NCBI GenBank assembly: GCA_002296975.1
Contig: DBIS01000258.1
Coordinates: 1 to 21,041 of the forward strand
Length of the DNA: 21,041 nt
Direction of reading: 5' to 3'
Source of the DNA: Deltaproteobacteria bacterium UBA796
GTDB lineage: Bacteria > Myxococcota_A > UBA796
The notes under the pieces were generated by a model that saw nothing but the letters and a program-made list of their open reading frames with translations, was not told the origin of the DNA and did not search any database. Each line of letters begins with the position of its first letter. The stretch's first letter is position 1. A program made the translations under genes and the position numbers. This document shows positions 7,499 to 15,157 of the stretch, piece after piece.

Positions 7499-8595
7499 TT
7501 TGCGAAACCATAAAATTCTGGATTTTTTAAGGGGGGTAGGGTGTCTTTTGGCATCATCACCGTACGAACAGCCCACAGATCTGTGAAAATCCGGATCTTG
7601 GTGGTTTGGTCCAGATAGTCCACGCCGCTCGAACCACCGGTCCCAACCCGGCGACCGATCATACGTTCCACCATTCGGGCGTGGCGGTTTCGCCAAATCA
7701 AGGTCAGCTGCTCAAGTTCGACCACGGTGTCGAGGAGCAAGCGGGGCCACGCGAGCAAGGGCAGGGTTCGGTAGGACTCGATGAACAACAGTCCGGCACG
7801 GGTGCGTTGGAGCCGTGGGCGGTCCTCTGGGGATGTATCTTCGGCGTACAAGAACGCCGCCGCGGATGCTTTGGACTCTGCAAACCGCTTGGTACTGTCG
7901 CCCGCATCGGGCATGGACGCCTTGAGCTTGTCGCATTGACGGTCAATGAAGCCGTTGAAATTTTCCAGATACGACGCGATGAAGCTGCTCACGACTGCGT
8001 CATCATCTGGGTCGGTGGGCATAGAGCCGTGGATTGGGGTGCGGTATAGCCACCCTCGGAGTGCTTCTTGGAATGTCGCCTCGGTTTGGACGGCTTGCAC
8101 CCTCGCCCAAGCACAAGCCCCTGCCGGACCGGATTCAGCGAGCTTCTCGAGGTGCTCGATGGGGTCGACTTTTCCATATCGAACCCGCTGTTTGGAGCCG
8201 ATCCCGAGCAGAATTTCCATCTCCCGCATCTGTGAGGATTGAAATCCAGATGCAGGGGTGATTTTTTCTCGAAAGCCTAAAAAGTCTTGGGGTGTGAGGG
8301 TTTCCATCACCTTAAAATGGTCCACCGCCAGCTCGAGCACCCGATTGACCCGACGTAAATGGTGCACCACGTGGGGCACGGTCTCTTCGGCCACTGTTGG
8401 GGCGCTCAACTGGTCTCGGGCCAGCCGAAGTTCACGGTTGATGATTTTAAACCACAATTCCAGGGCCTGATGGACCACGATGAACAAGAGTTCATCCGGA
8501 ATGAGTTGTTGCTCGTCATTCTCGAGCCCACCTTGAAGTTCAAGGAGCTGGCCGAGCTTTAAGTAGTCGGTATAGTTGGGTACGGCGTCGGTCAT
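7495..8595 (-). CDS. kynA: Tryptophan 2,3-dioxygenase
   Basis: Heme enzyme that oxidises L-tryptophan to N-formylkynurenine, the first and committing step of the kynurenine pathway; cytoplasmic. The 366-aa protein carries the family hallmarks. They are the distal His in VVHQALELWFK (His42), SGFQSSQMRE with the substrate-carboxylate Arg124, the proximal heme His305 in WRNRHARMVERMIG, and the substrate loop GTGGSSG (318-324). It starts at ATG 8595, 42 bases after the MlaF-like gene, with an AGAGGGG Shine-Dalgarno inside a possible hairpin. It overlaps the prolyl oligopeptidase gene by ATGA. Its product is the substrate of KynB, encoded at 3868-4497. Confidence 0.95.
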   Translation of the reverse strand: MTDAVPNYTDYLKLGQLLELQGGLENDEQQLIPDELLFIVVHQALELWFKIINRELRLARDQLSAPTVAEETVPHVVHHLRRVNRVLELAVDHFKVMETLTPQDFLGFREKITPASGFQSSQMREMEILLGIGSKQRVRYGKVDPIEHLEKLAESGPAGACAWARVQAVQTEATFQEALRGWLYRTPIHGSMPTDPDDDAVVSSFIASYLENFNGFIDRQCDKLKASMPDAGDSTKRFAESKASAAAFLYAEDTSPEDRPRLQRTRAGLLFIESYRTLPLLAWPRLLLDTVVELEQLTLIWRNRHARMVERMIGRRVGTGGSSGVDYLDQTTKIRIFTDLWAVRTVMMPKDTLPPLKNPEFYGFAK

Positions 8596-8600
8596 TGAGG

Positions 8601-8623
8601 CCCCTCTGTGTGTGACTGAGGGG
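8601..8623 (-). promoter_or_regulatory. Possible Shine-Dalgarno-sequestering hairpin before tryptophan dioxygenase
   Basis: In the minus-strand transcript CCCCTC pairs perfectly with GAGGGG across an 11-base loop. The GAGGGG arm lies 5 bases before the ATG at 8595 and is the likely ribosome binding site. The stem could lower translation, or it could form the base of a weak transcript end after the MlaF-like gene. No T-run follows. Confidence 0.35.
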
Positions 8624-8637
8624 TAACGCTATCGGGT

Positions 8638-9396
8638 TCACAAGTCTTCGTTAAGGGTGCCTTTGCCGCCCTTGATGAACTCGCGCAGATACTTTAGTTC
8701 TTGGGTTTTGGCTTCATCTGGTGTGCCAACAAAGGCCACGCGCTTTTGGTAAATCATCGCCAGGCGGTCGGTGATGGTGAAGACGGTGTCCATATCGTGT
8801 GTGACCACGATGGAGGTGACGCCCAAGCGCTCCTGAAGCGATAAAATCAATCCGTTGATGCGGCGAACATTGATGGGGTCGAGGCCTGTTGTGGGTTCAT
8901 CGTAAAGGATAACCTCTGGCTTGATGGCGATAGAACGAGCCAAGCCGACCCGCTTTTTCATGCCCCCTGACAACTCTGCGGGTTTCAGCTTCTGAATCCC
9001 GGGCATGTCGACCATCTCCAGGACCTCTACCACCCGGCGGTCCATTTCCCCCGGCGTGCCCCAGTTATGCTCCACCAGTGGATATTTGATGTTTTCCTCG
9101 ACCGTCATGGAGTCGAAGAGCGCTGCCCCTTGAAAGAGCATGGCGATACGGCTTCGTAGGCGCAACATGCCTCGCCGATCGCGCTCAGAAACCGCTTGTC
9201 CGAAAGCGTGAATCGAGCCTGCGTCGGGTTGTAGGAGCCCGATCAACAGCTTCAAGCATACGCTCTTGCCGACCCCCGACCCGCCGATGATAGTCAAGGT
9301 TTCTCCGCGATGAACATCGAGGTTGAGGTCCTCAAAAATCTGCTGGTCGCCAAAAGCCTTGGCGATGTTTTTAAATGAAATGATGGTCTCAGCCAT
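8638..9396 (-). CDS. mlaF: MlaF-like ABC transporter ATPase (phospholipid/toluene-tolerance type)
   Basis: Cytoplasmic ATPase of an MCE/Mla-type transporter that moves phospholipids between the inner and outer membranes. The 252-aa protein has Walker A GGSGVGKS (38-45), a Q-loop (LFQGAALFDSMTVEENI, typical of MlaF), the signature LSGGMKKR (142-149), Walker B VILYDEP (162-168) and the switch His in VVTHDM. The start overlaps the end of the permease gene by 8 bases, so the two are coupled. An MlaD/MCE substrate-binding gene usually follows MlaFE; here tryptophan dioxygenase follows instead. Confidence 0.9.
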   Translation of the reverse strand: MAETIISFKNIAKAFGDQQIFEDLNLDVHRGETLTIIGGSGVGKSVCLKLLIGLLQPDAGSIHAFGQAVSERDRRGMLRLRSRIAMLFQGAALFDSMTVEENIKYPLVEHNWGTPGEMDRRVVEVLEMVDMPGIQKLKPAELSGGMKKRVGLARSIAIKPEVILYDEPTTGLDPINVRRINGLILSLQERLGVTSIVVTHDMDTVFTITDRLAMIYQKRVAFVGTPDEAKTQELKYLREFIKGGKGTLNEDL

Positions 9397-10150
9397 AGAT
9401 GCCTAAAAAGATTCGGGTAAGCGCAAAGTCCGAGACCAAAATCGCGATCGATATATAGACCACTGTGCGTGTTGTGGCGATACCGACACCTTCGGTGCCA
9501 CCGTATGTCTGCAGGCCATTCCAGCAGCCGATGATGCCGATTAAGTAGCCAAAAAAGATGCTCTTGGACAAGCCATGAAGGAGATCGACCACCATCAAGG
9601 TTTCGACCATCTGCTCAAAGACAAAACGCGCGGTTACGCCAACTTCAATCATGGTGATTAGGCCGCCGCCCGCGCATCCGATGATGTCGGCCACACAAGT
9701 CAGTAAAGGCAGGGCCAAGGTCATGGCGACCACCCTGGGCATCACCAGTTTTCGGATGGGGTCTGCGCCAAGCGACCTGATGGCGTCGACCTGCTCAGTG
9801 ACATTCATGCTGCCCAATTCGGCGGTATAGCCAGAACCCACGCGGCCGCCGACCAGCAAAGCGGTCAGGACGGGGCCCAACTCTCGGACAATGCCCAAAC
9901 TCACTACTTTCCCGGTATACATTGAAGCCCCGAATGGCTCCAGACCGATGGCAAATTGCAGAGAGAGCACCATCCCTGTAAAGCCTGCGGCCAAGACCGT
10001 TATCGACCACGAATCGATTCCCCCCAACTCGATTTGGTGGACGATCAATCGCCACTCAAAAGGACGCTTAAAGAGCTCCCGGGTGGACGCCAACGTGAGA
10101 TAGGTCATCTCTCCGATGGCACTGAAAAAGATTTTATGGTGTGGCTGCAT
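9389..10150 (-). CDS. mlaE: MlaE-like ABC transporter permease
   Basis: Inner-membrane permease of the Mla/MCE lipid transporter. The 253-aa protein has several hydrophobic helices. It carries the family core block (LGIVRELGPVLTALLVGGRVGSG, then AELGSM, then VTEQVDAIRSLG), followed by PRVVAMTLALPLL. A C-terminal region around GTEGVGIATTRTVV is also typical of MlaE. It lies 9 bases after the lipoprotein gene and overlaps the MlaF-like gene by 8 bases. No strong Shine-Dalgarno is visible, which fits coupling to the upstream gene. Confidence 0.92.
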   Translation of the reverse strand: MQPHHKIFFSAIGEMTYLTLASTRELFKRPFEWRLIVHQIELGGIDSWSITVLAAGFTGMVLSLQFAIGLEPFGASMYTGKVVSLGIVRELGPVLTALLVGGRVGSGYTAELGSMNVTEQVDAIRSLGADPIRKLVMPRVVAMTLALPLLTCVADIIGCAGGGLITMIEVGVTARFVFEQMVETLMVVDLLHGLSKSIFFGYLIGIIGCWNGLQTYGGTEGVGIATTRTVVYISIAILVSDFALTRIFLGIYG

Positions 10151-10159
10151 ATTTGGTTT

Positions 10160-10648
10160 CTATGACTCGAGGCCGGAAATGACGGCCATGAAGCCGCCCA
10201 AGCCGGTCTCAAAGTCGCTAGGGCTGGCGATGTATAGGCCATCATAAACACATCGGTTCTTTTTGATGACCACGGCCGCAATCTTCAGGTTTACCCCATC
10301 AATATTGCCTTTATATATTCGAAATAATGCTGCTCGACCATCGATGACGAGCTGTTCTTCCCGTTCGGGTTGTCCCTCTGTCATGCCAAAGGTCAGGTGG
10401 GTAATTAATGCGTTCAAGGGCTTGTCTTCAAAGCGTGCCTTACAGTTTGAGTCCACATAAATACTCGCCCCAAGGTCGGTATGAAACCAAGCCCTGTCCG
10501 CGCCGCCAGGTGCAACCCGCGACCATCCACGACCGGGTTTTCCCAGATCGTATCGCCCTTCCTCAGCCCCTGATTTACCCGAGGTGAGTGAGCGCTTTTG
10601 TCCGCCGCAACCCAATAGTGTTGCGAAGATGAGCAAGTTGAGGGTCAT
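10160..10648 (-). CDS. Small predicted lipoprotein of unknown function
   Basis: A 162-aa protein with a short signal peptide and a lipobox (TLLGC, Cys14), so a mature lipoprotein of about 149 aa anchored in the envelope is likely. The rest is soluble. The C-terminal half (AAVVIKKNRCVYDGLYIASPSDFETG, then FMAVISGL) is reminiscent of PsbP/DcrB-like folds seen in small myxobacterial lipoproteins, but I cannot name the family firmly. Its ATG overlaps the stop of the upstream ABC ATPase gene (ATGA at 10645-10648), and MlaE follows 9 bases later. It may therefore serve one of the two transporters. Confidence 0.82.
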   Translation of the reverse strand: MTLNLLIFATLLGCGGQKRSLTSGKSGAEEGRYDLGKPGRGWSRVAPGGADRAWFHTDLGASIYVDSNCKARFEDKPLNALITHLTFGMTEGQPEREEQLVIDGRAALFRIYKGNIDGVNLKIAAVVIKKNRCVYDGLYIASPSDFETGLGGFMAVISGLES

Positions 10649-11391
10649 GGGTATTCTCCGCGAGTCTGGGCTTCGTTCTCTTCTTCTGTGATGCGCAAAA
10701 ATACGGCCTCAAGGTCTTGGTCCTCGGAGCGCATCAAGTCCTCGACTCGCCCGAGTGCCACGATTTTCCCTCGGTATAAAATGGCCACCCTGTCGCAAAC
10801 CTCTTGGGCCACATCGAGAGAGTGCGTGGACAAAAAGATGGTGCGCCCTTTCGCTGCCAACTCGCGAAAGAGGTTTTTGATCCGCCTGGCGCCGTGAGGG
10901 TCGAGACCGACCATGGGCTCGTCCACGATCAACACTGGGGGGTCGTGCAAGACGGCTGCCGAGAGCACCAGCCGCTGCTTCATGCCATGGCTATAGGCCT
11001 CAATCAACTCATCGGCCCGGTCGAATAGCCCGTTGTCTTGGAGCACCATTTCGGTCCGGGCGGCGATACAATCTTCATCCATGGCATAAATCCCGCCAAT
11101 GAACCGCAAAAATTCCCGTGCGGTGAGCTTCTCGTAGGTGAATGGCCGGTCGGGGATAAAGCCTATCCGGCGTCGGCATTCAACCGGATTTTTACTCATG
11201 TCGATGCCATCGATAAAGACCTTGCCTGCGGTGGCCGGCAAAACCCCTGCGATGATGCGGTTGGTCGTGGTTTTTCCTGCGCCATTCGGTCCTAAAAACC
11301 CGAACACTTCACCAGCTGGAACGTGGAGGTTCAAGGGGTGAACGGCACAAAACTCACCGTAGCGTTTTTCAATGCCTTCGAGCCGAATCAT
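10645..11391 (-). CDS. ABC transporter ATPase, ABC-2/EcsA type
   Basis: A 248-aa cytoplasmic ATPase with Walker A GPNGAGKT (34-41), a Gln-less FIPDRPFTYEKLTA region typical of EcsA/ABC-2 type ATPases, a variant signature SHGMK (134-138), Walker B VLIVDEP (153-159) and the switch His in LSTHSLD. The substrate is unknown. No ABC-2 permease gene lies beside it; the neighbours are the transglutaminase-like gene upstream and the lipoprotein gene downstream. AAGGA lies about 10 bases before ATG 11391. The permease may be elsewhere in the genome. Confidence 0.9.
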   Translation of the reverse strand: MIRLEGIEKRYGEFCAVHPLNLHVPAGEVFGFLGPNGAGKTTTNRIIAGVLPATAGKVFIDGIDMSKNPVECRRRIGFIPDRPFTYEKLTAREFLRFIGGIYAMDEDCIAARTEMVLQDNGLFDRADELIEAYSHGMKQRLVLSAAVLHDPPVLIVDEPMVGLDPHGARRIKNLFRELAAKGRTIFLSTHSLDVAQEVCDRVAILYRGKIVALGRVEDLMRSEDQDLEAVFLRITEEENEAQTRGEYP

Positions 11392-11432
11392 AGATGCATG
11401 TCCTTGAGCTTAAAAGTAGCACAGCCGAAACT

Positions 11433-12932
11433 TCAACGTGCGTCGATGAGCTTGAGGCGAAGCTTGCCCAAGACGCCGAGGATTTCTACTTGTCGGTCTA
11501 GGTCGCCCTCGACGAGCTTGATGTGGGTGGCATCCGCTGGAACCTGGCCAAAGGTGGGGTCGATGGCTAACCAAGGGCCGGTTTCTCCGAGCAGGACCTC
11601 TGGCCATGCGTGGTAGTAAAACTGCCCCTTTGGCCCGACCCGGTCAGAAAACACAACACCTGCGGCGATGCGGGTTGGAATGCCTGCGGCTCTGGCCAGC
11701 GACACAAACAGCGCCGTGTGTTCATTGCAATCCCCGCGTTTACTGCGCAGGACTTCGAGTCCATTCGGGACCCCAACCGACGGTTCTTTTCTGACGGTAC
11801 TAAAGACCCAGTGGTTGATGCGAACAACGGCATCCAGGCGGTCTTTTGCGCCTAAAATCAGCTTCTTCGCTTGGTCTTGAATTTCTCGATGGCCCACGGG
11901 TAGTGTGAGGGTAGACCCCAGAAATGGAGGGGGTTCCTCGTCATTCGTCCAACCTGGGGGCAGGGCGGAGATGGGTACAGATGACAATTCTAATAGCAGG
12001 GGCATGTCCACGGTGACCACATCGTCTTGAACGCTTTGTTGTGGCGGTTGCGAGACGATCCGTGTGCTCGGTACACCAAAAAACTGGACCTTTAATAGCC
12101 GAGTGTTTCGGGGGTCCGATAGCTCACCTTCGAAGGGGACTGCAGAGAGGGCGATAAGGTCTGCTGGGGTATCGTCGGTCACTTTTTGCGCTTCTTCCGC
12201 CGTCATCCGCACCATGCGCATGCCCAATGCACCTTCTTGTCTGAGGGTTTCACCGGCCGGTGTCACCAAGGAGCGAGTCTCGACACCAGAGAAACGGCTT
12301 ACGAGCCAATAGGCCTCTTCACCGCCTGCAAAAATCTCGACACCCACCACCTCAAAGTCCATCTGACCTTCAGCCAGAGTGAGCGGATCAAAATATGGGA
12401 CCGAGAACTTGAGCCCCACGGCCAACTCTTGACGCCGAATCGCGCTCTCCAATGACATGCCAACATGAGGCGGCTCGCTGACATCAAAGCGAAGCACCGA
12501 AGACTCTCCAGCTTGGTCCACCTCCATTACGATTTCTTTGCCTTTGACCTCGCCCCGAGCAACCAAGCGCACCTGGTCGGCCAGCATGAGGAAATCAAAG
12601 CGTTCGAGTGCCCCGTCCGCATTCACCAGTGCCGTACCCGCGGTGTTGATTTGTTGAATTTTTCCGAAGGTCGCGACCCGAAACTGGGATCGGCCTTCAA
12701 AGAGTGTGCCACCGCCCTCGACGGGGGCTGAACGGGTCATCGAAAAGCCCACATGCTGGTCTTCGAACATGATGCCCATCCACCGCTCTTGGCTGAGTCC
12801 GAGGATCAATGCCTTGGGATCGATGGCTTTGACGACCTGTTGGGTACCCCCAGACCAGACCGTCACCCCAGCGAGGGTCAACCACAGGGCAAGCGCTGCC
12901 CCCTCCATCCATCCAAGCCAACCGATGCGCAT
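11433..12932 (-). CDS. Membrane-anchored transglutaminase-like (papain-fold) protein
   Basis: A 499-aa protein. An N-terminal hydrophobic segment (about residues 8-27) anchors it or acts as a signal, followed by about 330 residues of mainly beta, presumably periplasmic sequence. The C-terminal transglutaminase-like domain has an intact triad: Cys402 (RGDCNEHT), His441 (YYHAWPE) and Asp458 (AIDPTFGQ). Such domains act as proteases, amidases or crosslinkers, and the substrate cannot be read from sequence. It is first in the seven-gene minus-strand run, 41 bases before the ABC ATPase gene, and diverges from the PP2C gene. A GGGA Shine-Dalgarno precedes ATG 12932. Confidence 0.88.
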   Translation of the reverse strand: MRIGWLGWMEGAALALWLTLAGVTVWSGGTQQVVKAIDPKALILGLSQERWMGIMFEDQHVGFSMTRSAPVEGGGTLFEGRSQFRVATFGKIQQINTAGTALVNADGALERFDFLMLADQVRLVARGEVKGKEIVMEVDQAGESSVLRFDVSEPPHVGMSLESAIRRQELAVGLKFSVPYFDPLTLAEGQMDFEVVGVEIFAGGEEAYWLVSRFSGVETRSLVTPAGETLRQEGALGMRMVRMTAEEAQKVTDDTPADLIALSAVPFEGELSDPRNTRLLKVQFFGVPSTRIVSQPPQQSVQDDVVTVDMPLLLELSSVPISALPPGWTNDEEPPPFLGSTLTLPVGHREIQDQAKKLILGAKDRLDAVVRINHWVFSTVRKEPSVGVPNGLEVLRSKRGDCNEHTALFVSLARAAGIPTRIAAGVVFSDRVGPKGQFYYHAWPEVLLGETGPWLAIDPTFGQVPADATHIKLVEGDLDRQVEILGVLGKLRLKLIDAR

Positions 12933-12958
12933 TAGTTTCCCGCCTGTCTGTCACTGCA

Positions 12959-12988
12959 TGACTTACAAATGCGATACTATATTAAAGG
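12959..12988 (+). promoter_or_regulatory. AT-rich candidate promoter segment for the PP2C gene
   Basis: In the 91-base gap between divergent genes, TACTAT (12975-12980) and the overlapping TATATT (12978-12983) resemble -10 elements, about 40 bases before the GTG start. I see no good -35 match at 16-18 bases, so this is only a candidate. Confidence 0.25.
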
Positions 12989-13023
12989 CTCCGGTTTGGG
13001 GCTTAAAGCATCGGGGTGCGACT

Positions 13024-14295
13024 GTGAAGCTGACCATGTGGGGAGCGACGGATGTGGGCCGTGCGCGGAAGGTCAATGAGGACTGTTTCATCTTGGCGCC
13101 AGACCATGGCTTTGTCGCTGTGGCTGATGGAATGGGGGGATACCAACGGGGCGATGTGGCTGCACAGTTGGCCTGCAACGTCATAAAAGAGACCATCACC
13201 GCCCATAAACACATCGTAGATCTGTATCGCCGGTCGCCTTCGGATGCTGCCAAATCTGCGGTGCGCACTGTGCTCGACACGGCGATCCAGCGTGCCTGCA
13301 AGGAAGTGTACGACGCAGCCCTAGCGATGATCGGCAAGGGTGGCCGGATGGGCACCACCATGGACATTGTGCTCCAAGCCGGCAGCACGGTCTTCATTGC
13401 TCACGTTGGGGACGGTCGGATTTTTCTGTTGAGGGGAGGTGAGGTTCACCAACTCACTCAAGATCACACGCTTGCAGCCCAGCAAGAGGCCGAAGGGGTC
13501 GAACCATCTGAAATTTCCGGCCGAAATGTGATCACCCGTGCGCTCGGGGTGTTTCCGAATGTGTTGGTGGACGCCCTGGCTTTTGATCTGACTGTGGGCG
13601 ACCGCATAGTGATCTGCTCTGATGGGCTGTACCGGTATGTCGACGAAGCTGAGCTGTTATCCGAGCTTCCCAAAGGTGGCGTCGCCTCGATTGTTGACCG
13701 ACTGATCGGCATGGCGAACCAGCGCGGTGGCCGAGACAATATCTCCGTGGTTATTTTGGAGGCTGAGGCAGAGGGGGGCCAGGTTGACGAGGGTGCGAAA
13801 GGGCGTCGAATGGAAGTGCTGCGGAACGTAGGGCTCTTCCAGTTTTGTACCTACCGGGAGTTGATGCGCGTATGCCAAATGGCAGAGGGCCGTTCAGCTC
13901 CTGCAGGTGCTGTGTTGTTCGAGGAGGGTGCCCACGGGCGGGAATGCTTCATTATCGAGCAGGGTGAGGTTCTCATCCGTAAAAGAGGACAGCTTTTGGC
14001 GACCTTGGGGCCGGGAGATTATTTTGGCGAGATGAGCTTTATCGATGTGCCCCGGCGAAGTGCAACCGCAACAGTCACCCGAGATGTTGATTTGCTTGTG
14101 ATTCGCCGGAACCAGTTCTTACAATTGCTCCAGCAGGACAGTGACCTGGCAGCAAAACTGATGTGGCAGTTGCTTCAAAAATTATCACGCCTCGTTCGGG
14201 TGACCAACCGCCAATTGGTGAAAGAGGTCACGAGCTATGATGGCCTCGAAATGATCGGTGACTCTGCAGGTGACACCATTCTCGAAGAAGGCTGA
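13024..14295 (+). CDS. PP2C-family serine/threonine phosphatase fused to a cyclic-nucleotide-binding domain
   Basis: A 423-aa cytoplasmic signalling protein. Residues 1-246 are a PP2C (Stp1/PrpC-type) phosphatase with all metal motifs: NED (18-20), ADGMGG (34-39), HVGDGR (127-132), CSDGL (198-202) and GGRDN (235-239). Residues about 268-385 are a Crp/cNMP-binding domain, including FGEMSF and the phosphate-binding PRRSATATV (343-351). Phosphatase activity may therefore respond to cAMP or cGMP. GTG 13024 (VKLTMWGATDVG) fits the usual family start, with GGGGTG upstream. ATG 13036 and ATG 12958 are alternatives. A longer frame back to 12706 overlaps the divergent gene and is not plausible. Confidence 0.92.
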   Translation: MKLTMWGATDVGRARKVNEDCFILAPDHGFVAVADGMGGYQRGDVAAQLACNVIKETITAHKHIVDLYRRSPSDAAKSAVRTVLDTAIQRACKEVYDAALAMIGKGGRMGTTMDIVLQAGSTVFIAHVGDGRIFLLRGGEVHQLTQDHTLAAQQEAEGVEPSEISGRNVITRALGVFPNVLVDALAFDLTVGDRIVICSDGLYRYVDEAELLSELPKGGVASIVDRLIGMANQRGGRDNISVVILEAEAEGGQVDEGAKGRRMEVLRNVGLFQFCTYRELMRVCQMAEGRSAPAGAVLFEEGAHGRECFIIEQGEVLIRKRGQLLATLGPGDYFGEMSFIDVPRRSATATVTRDVDLLVIRRNQFLQLLQQDSDLAAKLMWQLLQKLSRLVRVTNRQLVKEVTSYDGLEMIGDSAGDTILEEG

Positions 14296-14306
14296 TGGAT
14301 TCGTCC

Positions 14307-15101
14307 TCAGCGGACGGGGAGCCCAAAACGCTCGCCGCGCACATCGCCGAGCAACGGTAGACCTTGCTTGCATTGGTCGTAGCTCAGCCAGATAAACCTG
14401 GCCTTTCCCTTGATATTGCGAAGGGGAACCATGCCCCAGACTCGGGAGTCGGCTGAGTGGTCTCGGTTGTCTCCCATCACGAACACATGGCCTTCGGGGA
14501 TGGTTTTTGGGCCGTAGTCGCCCATGCGAAGACCGTATCGGGTGGCGTTTAGGACCGCGTGCTCAACCCCTTCGAGGTTCTCTTTAAATTCTCGGGTGGG
14601 GATGCGTTTACAGCGGTCGTCCACAAATTCGACCTTGGCCACGTGGGAACGCTCTTGCGCCACACCGTTAATAAAAACAATGTTGTCAACGACGGCGATG
14701 GAGTCGCCGGGTAGGCCAACAACACGTTTGACATAGTCGAGTGTGTTGAAGGGAGGCACGGGAATATCAAACCAGTGGCTGGGTTTGCCGTCATCAGAGC
14801 CAGGGAAGATAAAGACAATGACATCGCCACGGTCTGGCACCTTGATCTCGGTCATGGGAATGCGTGTGATGGGCCAACGCATGCCATAGCTGTATTTGGT
14901 GACCAAAATATGGTCGCCGATGGCCAAGGTGGGCACCATCGATCCAGATGGAATCCGAAAGGGTTCGGCCACCATCGAGCGAATCAACAGGACCGTCAAG
15001 ATGGCTGGGCCCCAAGTGCGAAAAATCTCGCCGACCCAGTCGCGAAAGCGCTCACCGCCTGTGCGGTCATCGAGATCGGAGTCGAGCAATGGATCGTTCA
15101 C
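14307..15101 (-). CDS. lepB: Signal peptidase I
   Basis: Inner-membrane serine peptidase that removes Sec and Tat signal peptides. From GTG 15101 the protein is 264 aa, with one N-terminal membrane segment (ILTVLLIRSMVAEPF). The catalytic Ser54 is in PSGSMVPTL, the general-base Lys125 is in DYVKRVVGLPGD, and the terminal box reads MGDNRDHSADSRVWG. GTG 15101 follows AGGTG at suitable spacing. An ATG at 15185 would add 28 unlikely residues and overlap the divergent Nudix gene. The 3' end lies 11 bases from the PP2C stop. Confidence 0.93.
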   Translation of the reverse strand: MNDPLLDSDLDDRTGGERFRDWVGEIFRTWGPAILTVLLIRSMVAEPFRIPSGSMVPTLAIGDHILVTKYSYGMRWPITRIPMTEIKVPDRGDVIVFIFPGSDDGKPSHWFDIPVPPFNTLDYVKRVVGLPGDSIAVVDNIVFINGVAQERSHVAKVEFVDDRCKRIPTREFKENLEGVEHAVLNATRYGLRMGDYGPKTIPEGHVFVMGDNRDHSADSRVWGMVPLRNIKGKARFIWLSYDQCKQGLPLLGDVRGERFGLPVR

Positions 15102-15157
15102 AACGCACCTAGGTTTGGGAACTGGGTAACCTGCCACCGCGGGATTAACCTGCACCC

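Noticed and set aside
7499..7696. 66-residue N-terminal extension of the prolyl oligopeptidase frame
   Set aside because: It lies wholly inside the tryptophan dioxygenase gene in another frame, has no peptidase-like sequence, and would place the signal peptide internally.
7606..8049. 147-codon plus-strand frame inside the tryptophan dioxygenase gene
   Set aside because: The minus strand encodes a complete, motif-intact dioxygenase, so this is its antisense shadow.
12706..13023. Upstream extension of the PP2C frame
   Set aside because: It overlaps the divergent transglutaminase gene and is not phosphatase-like. The conserved domain starts at GTG 13024.
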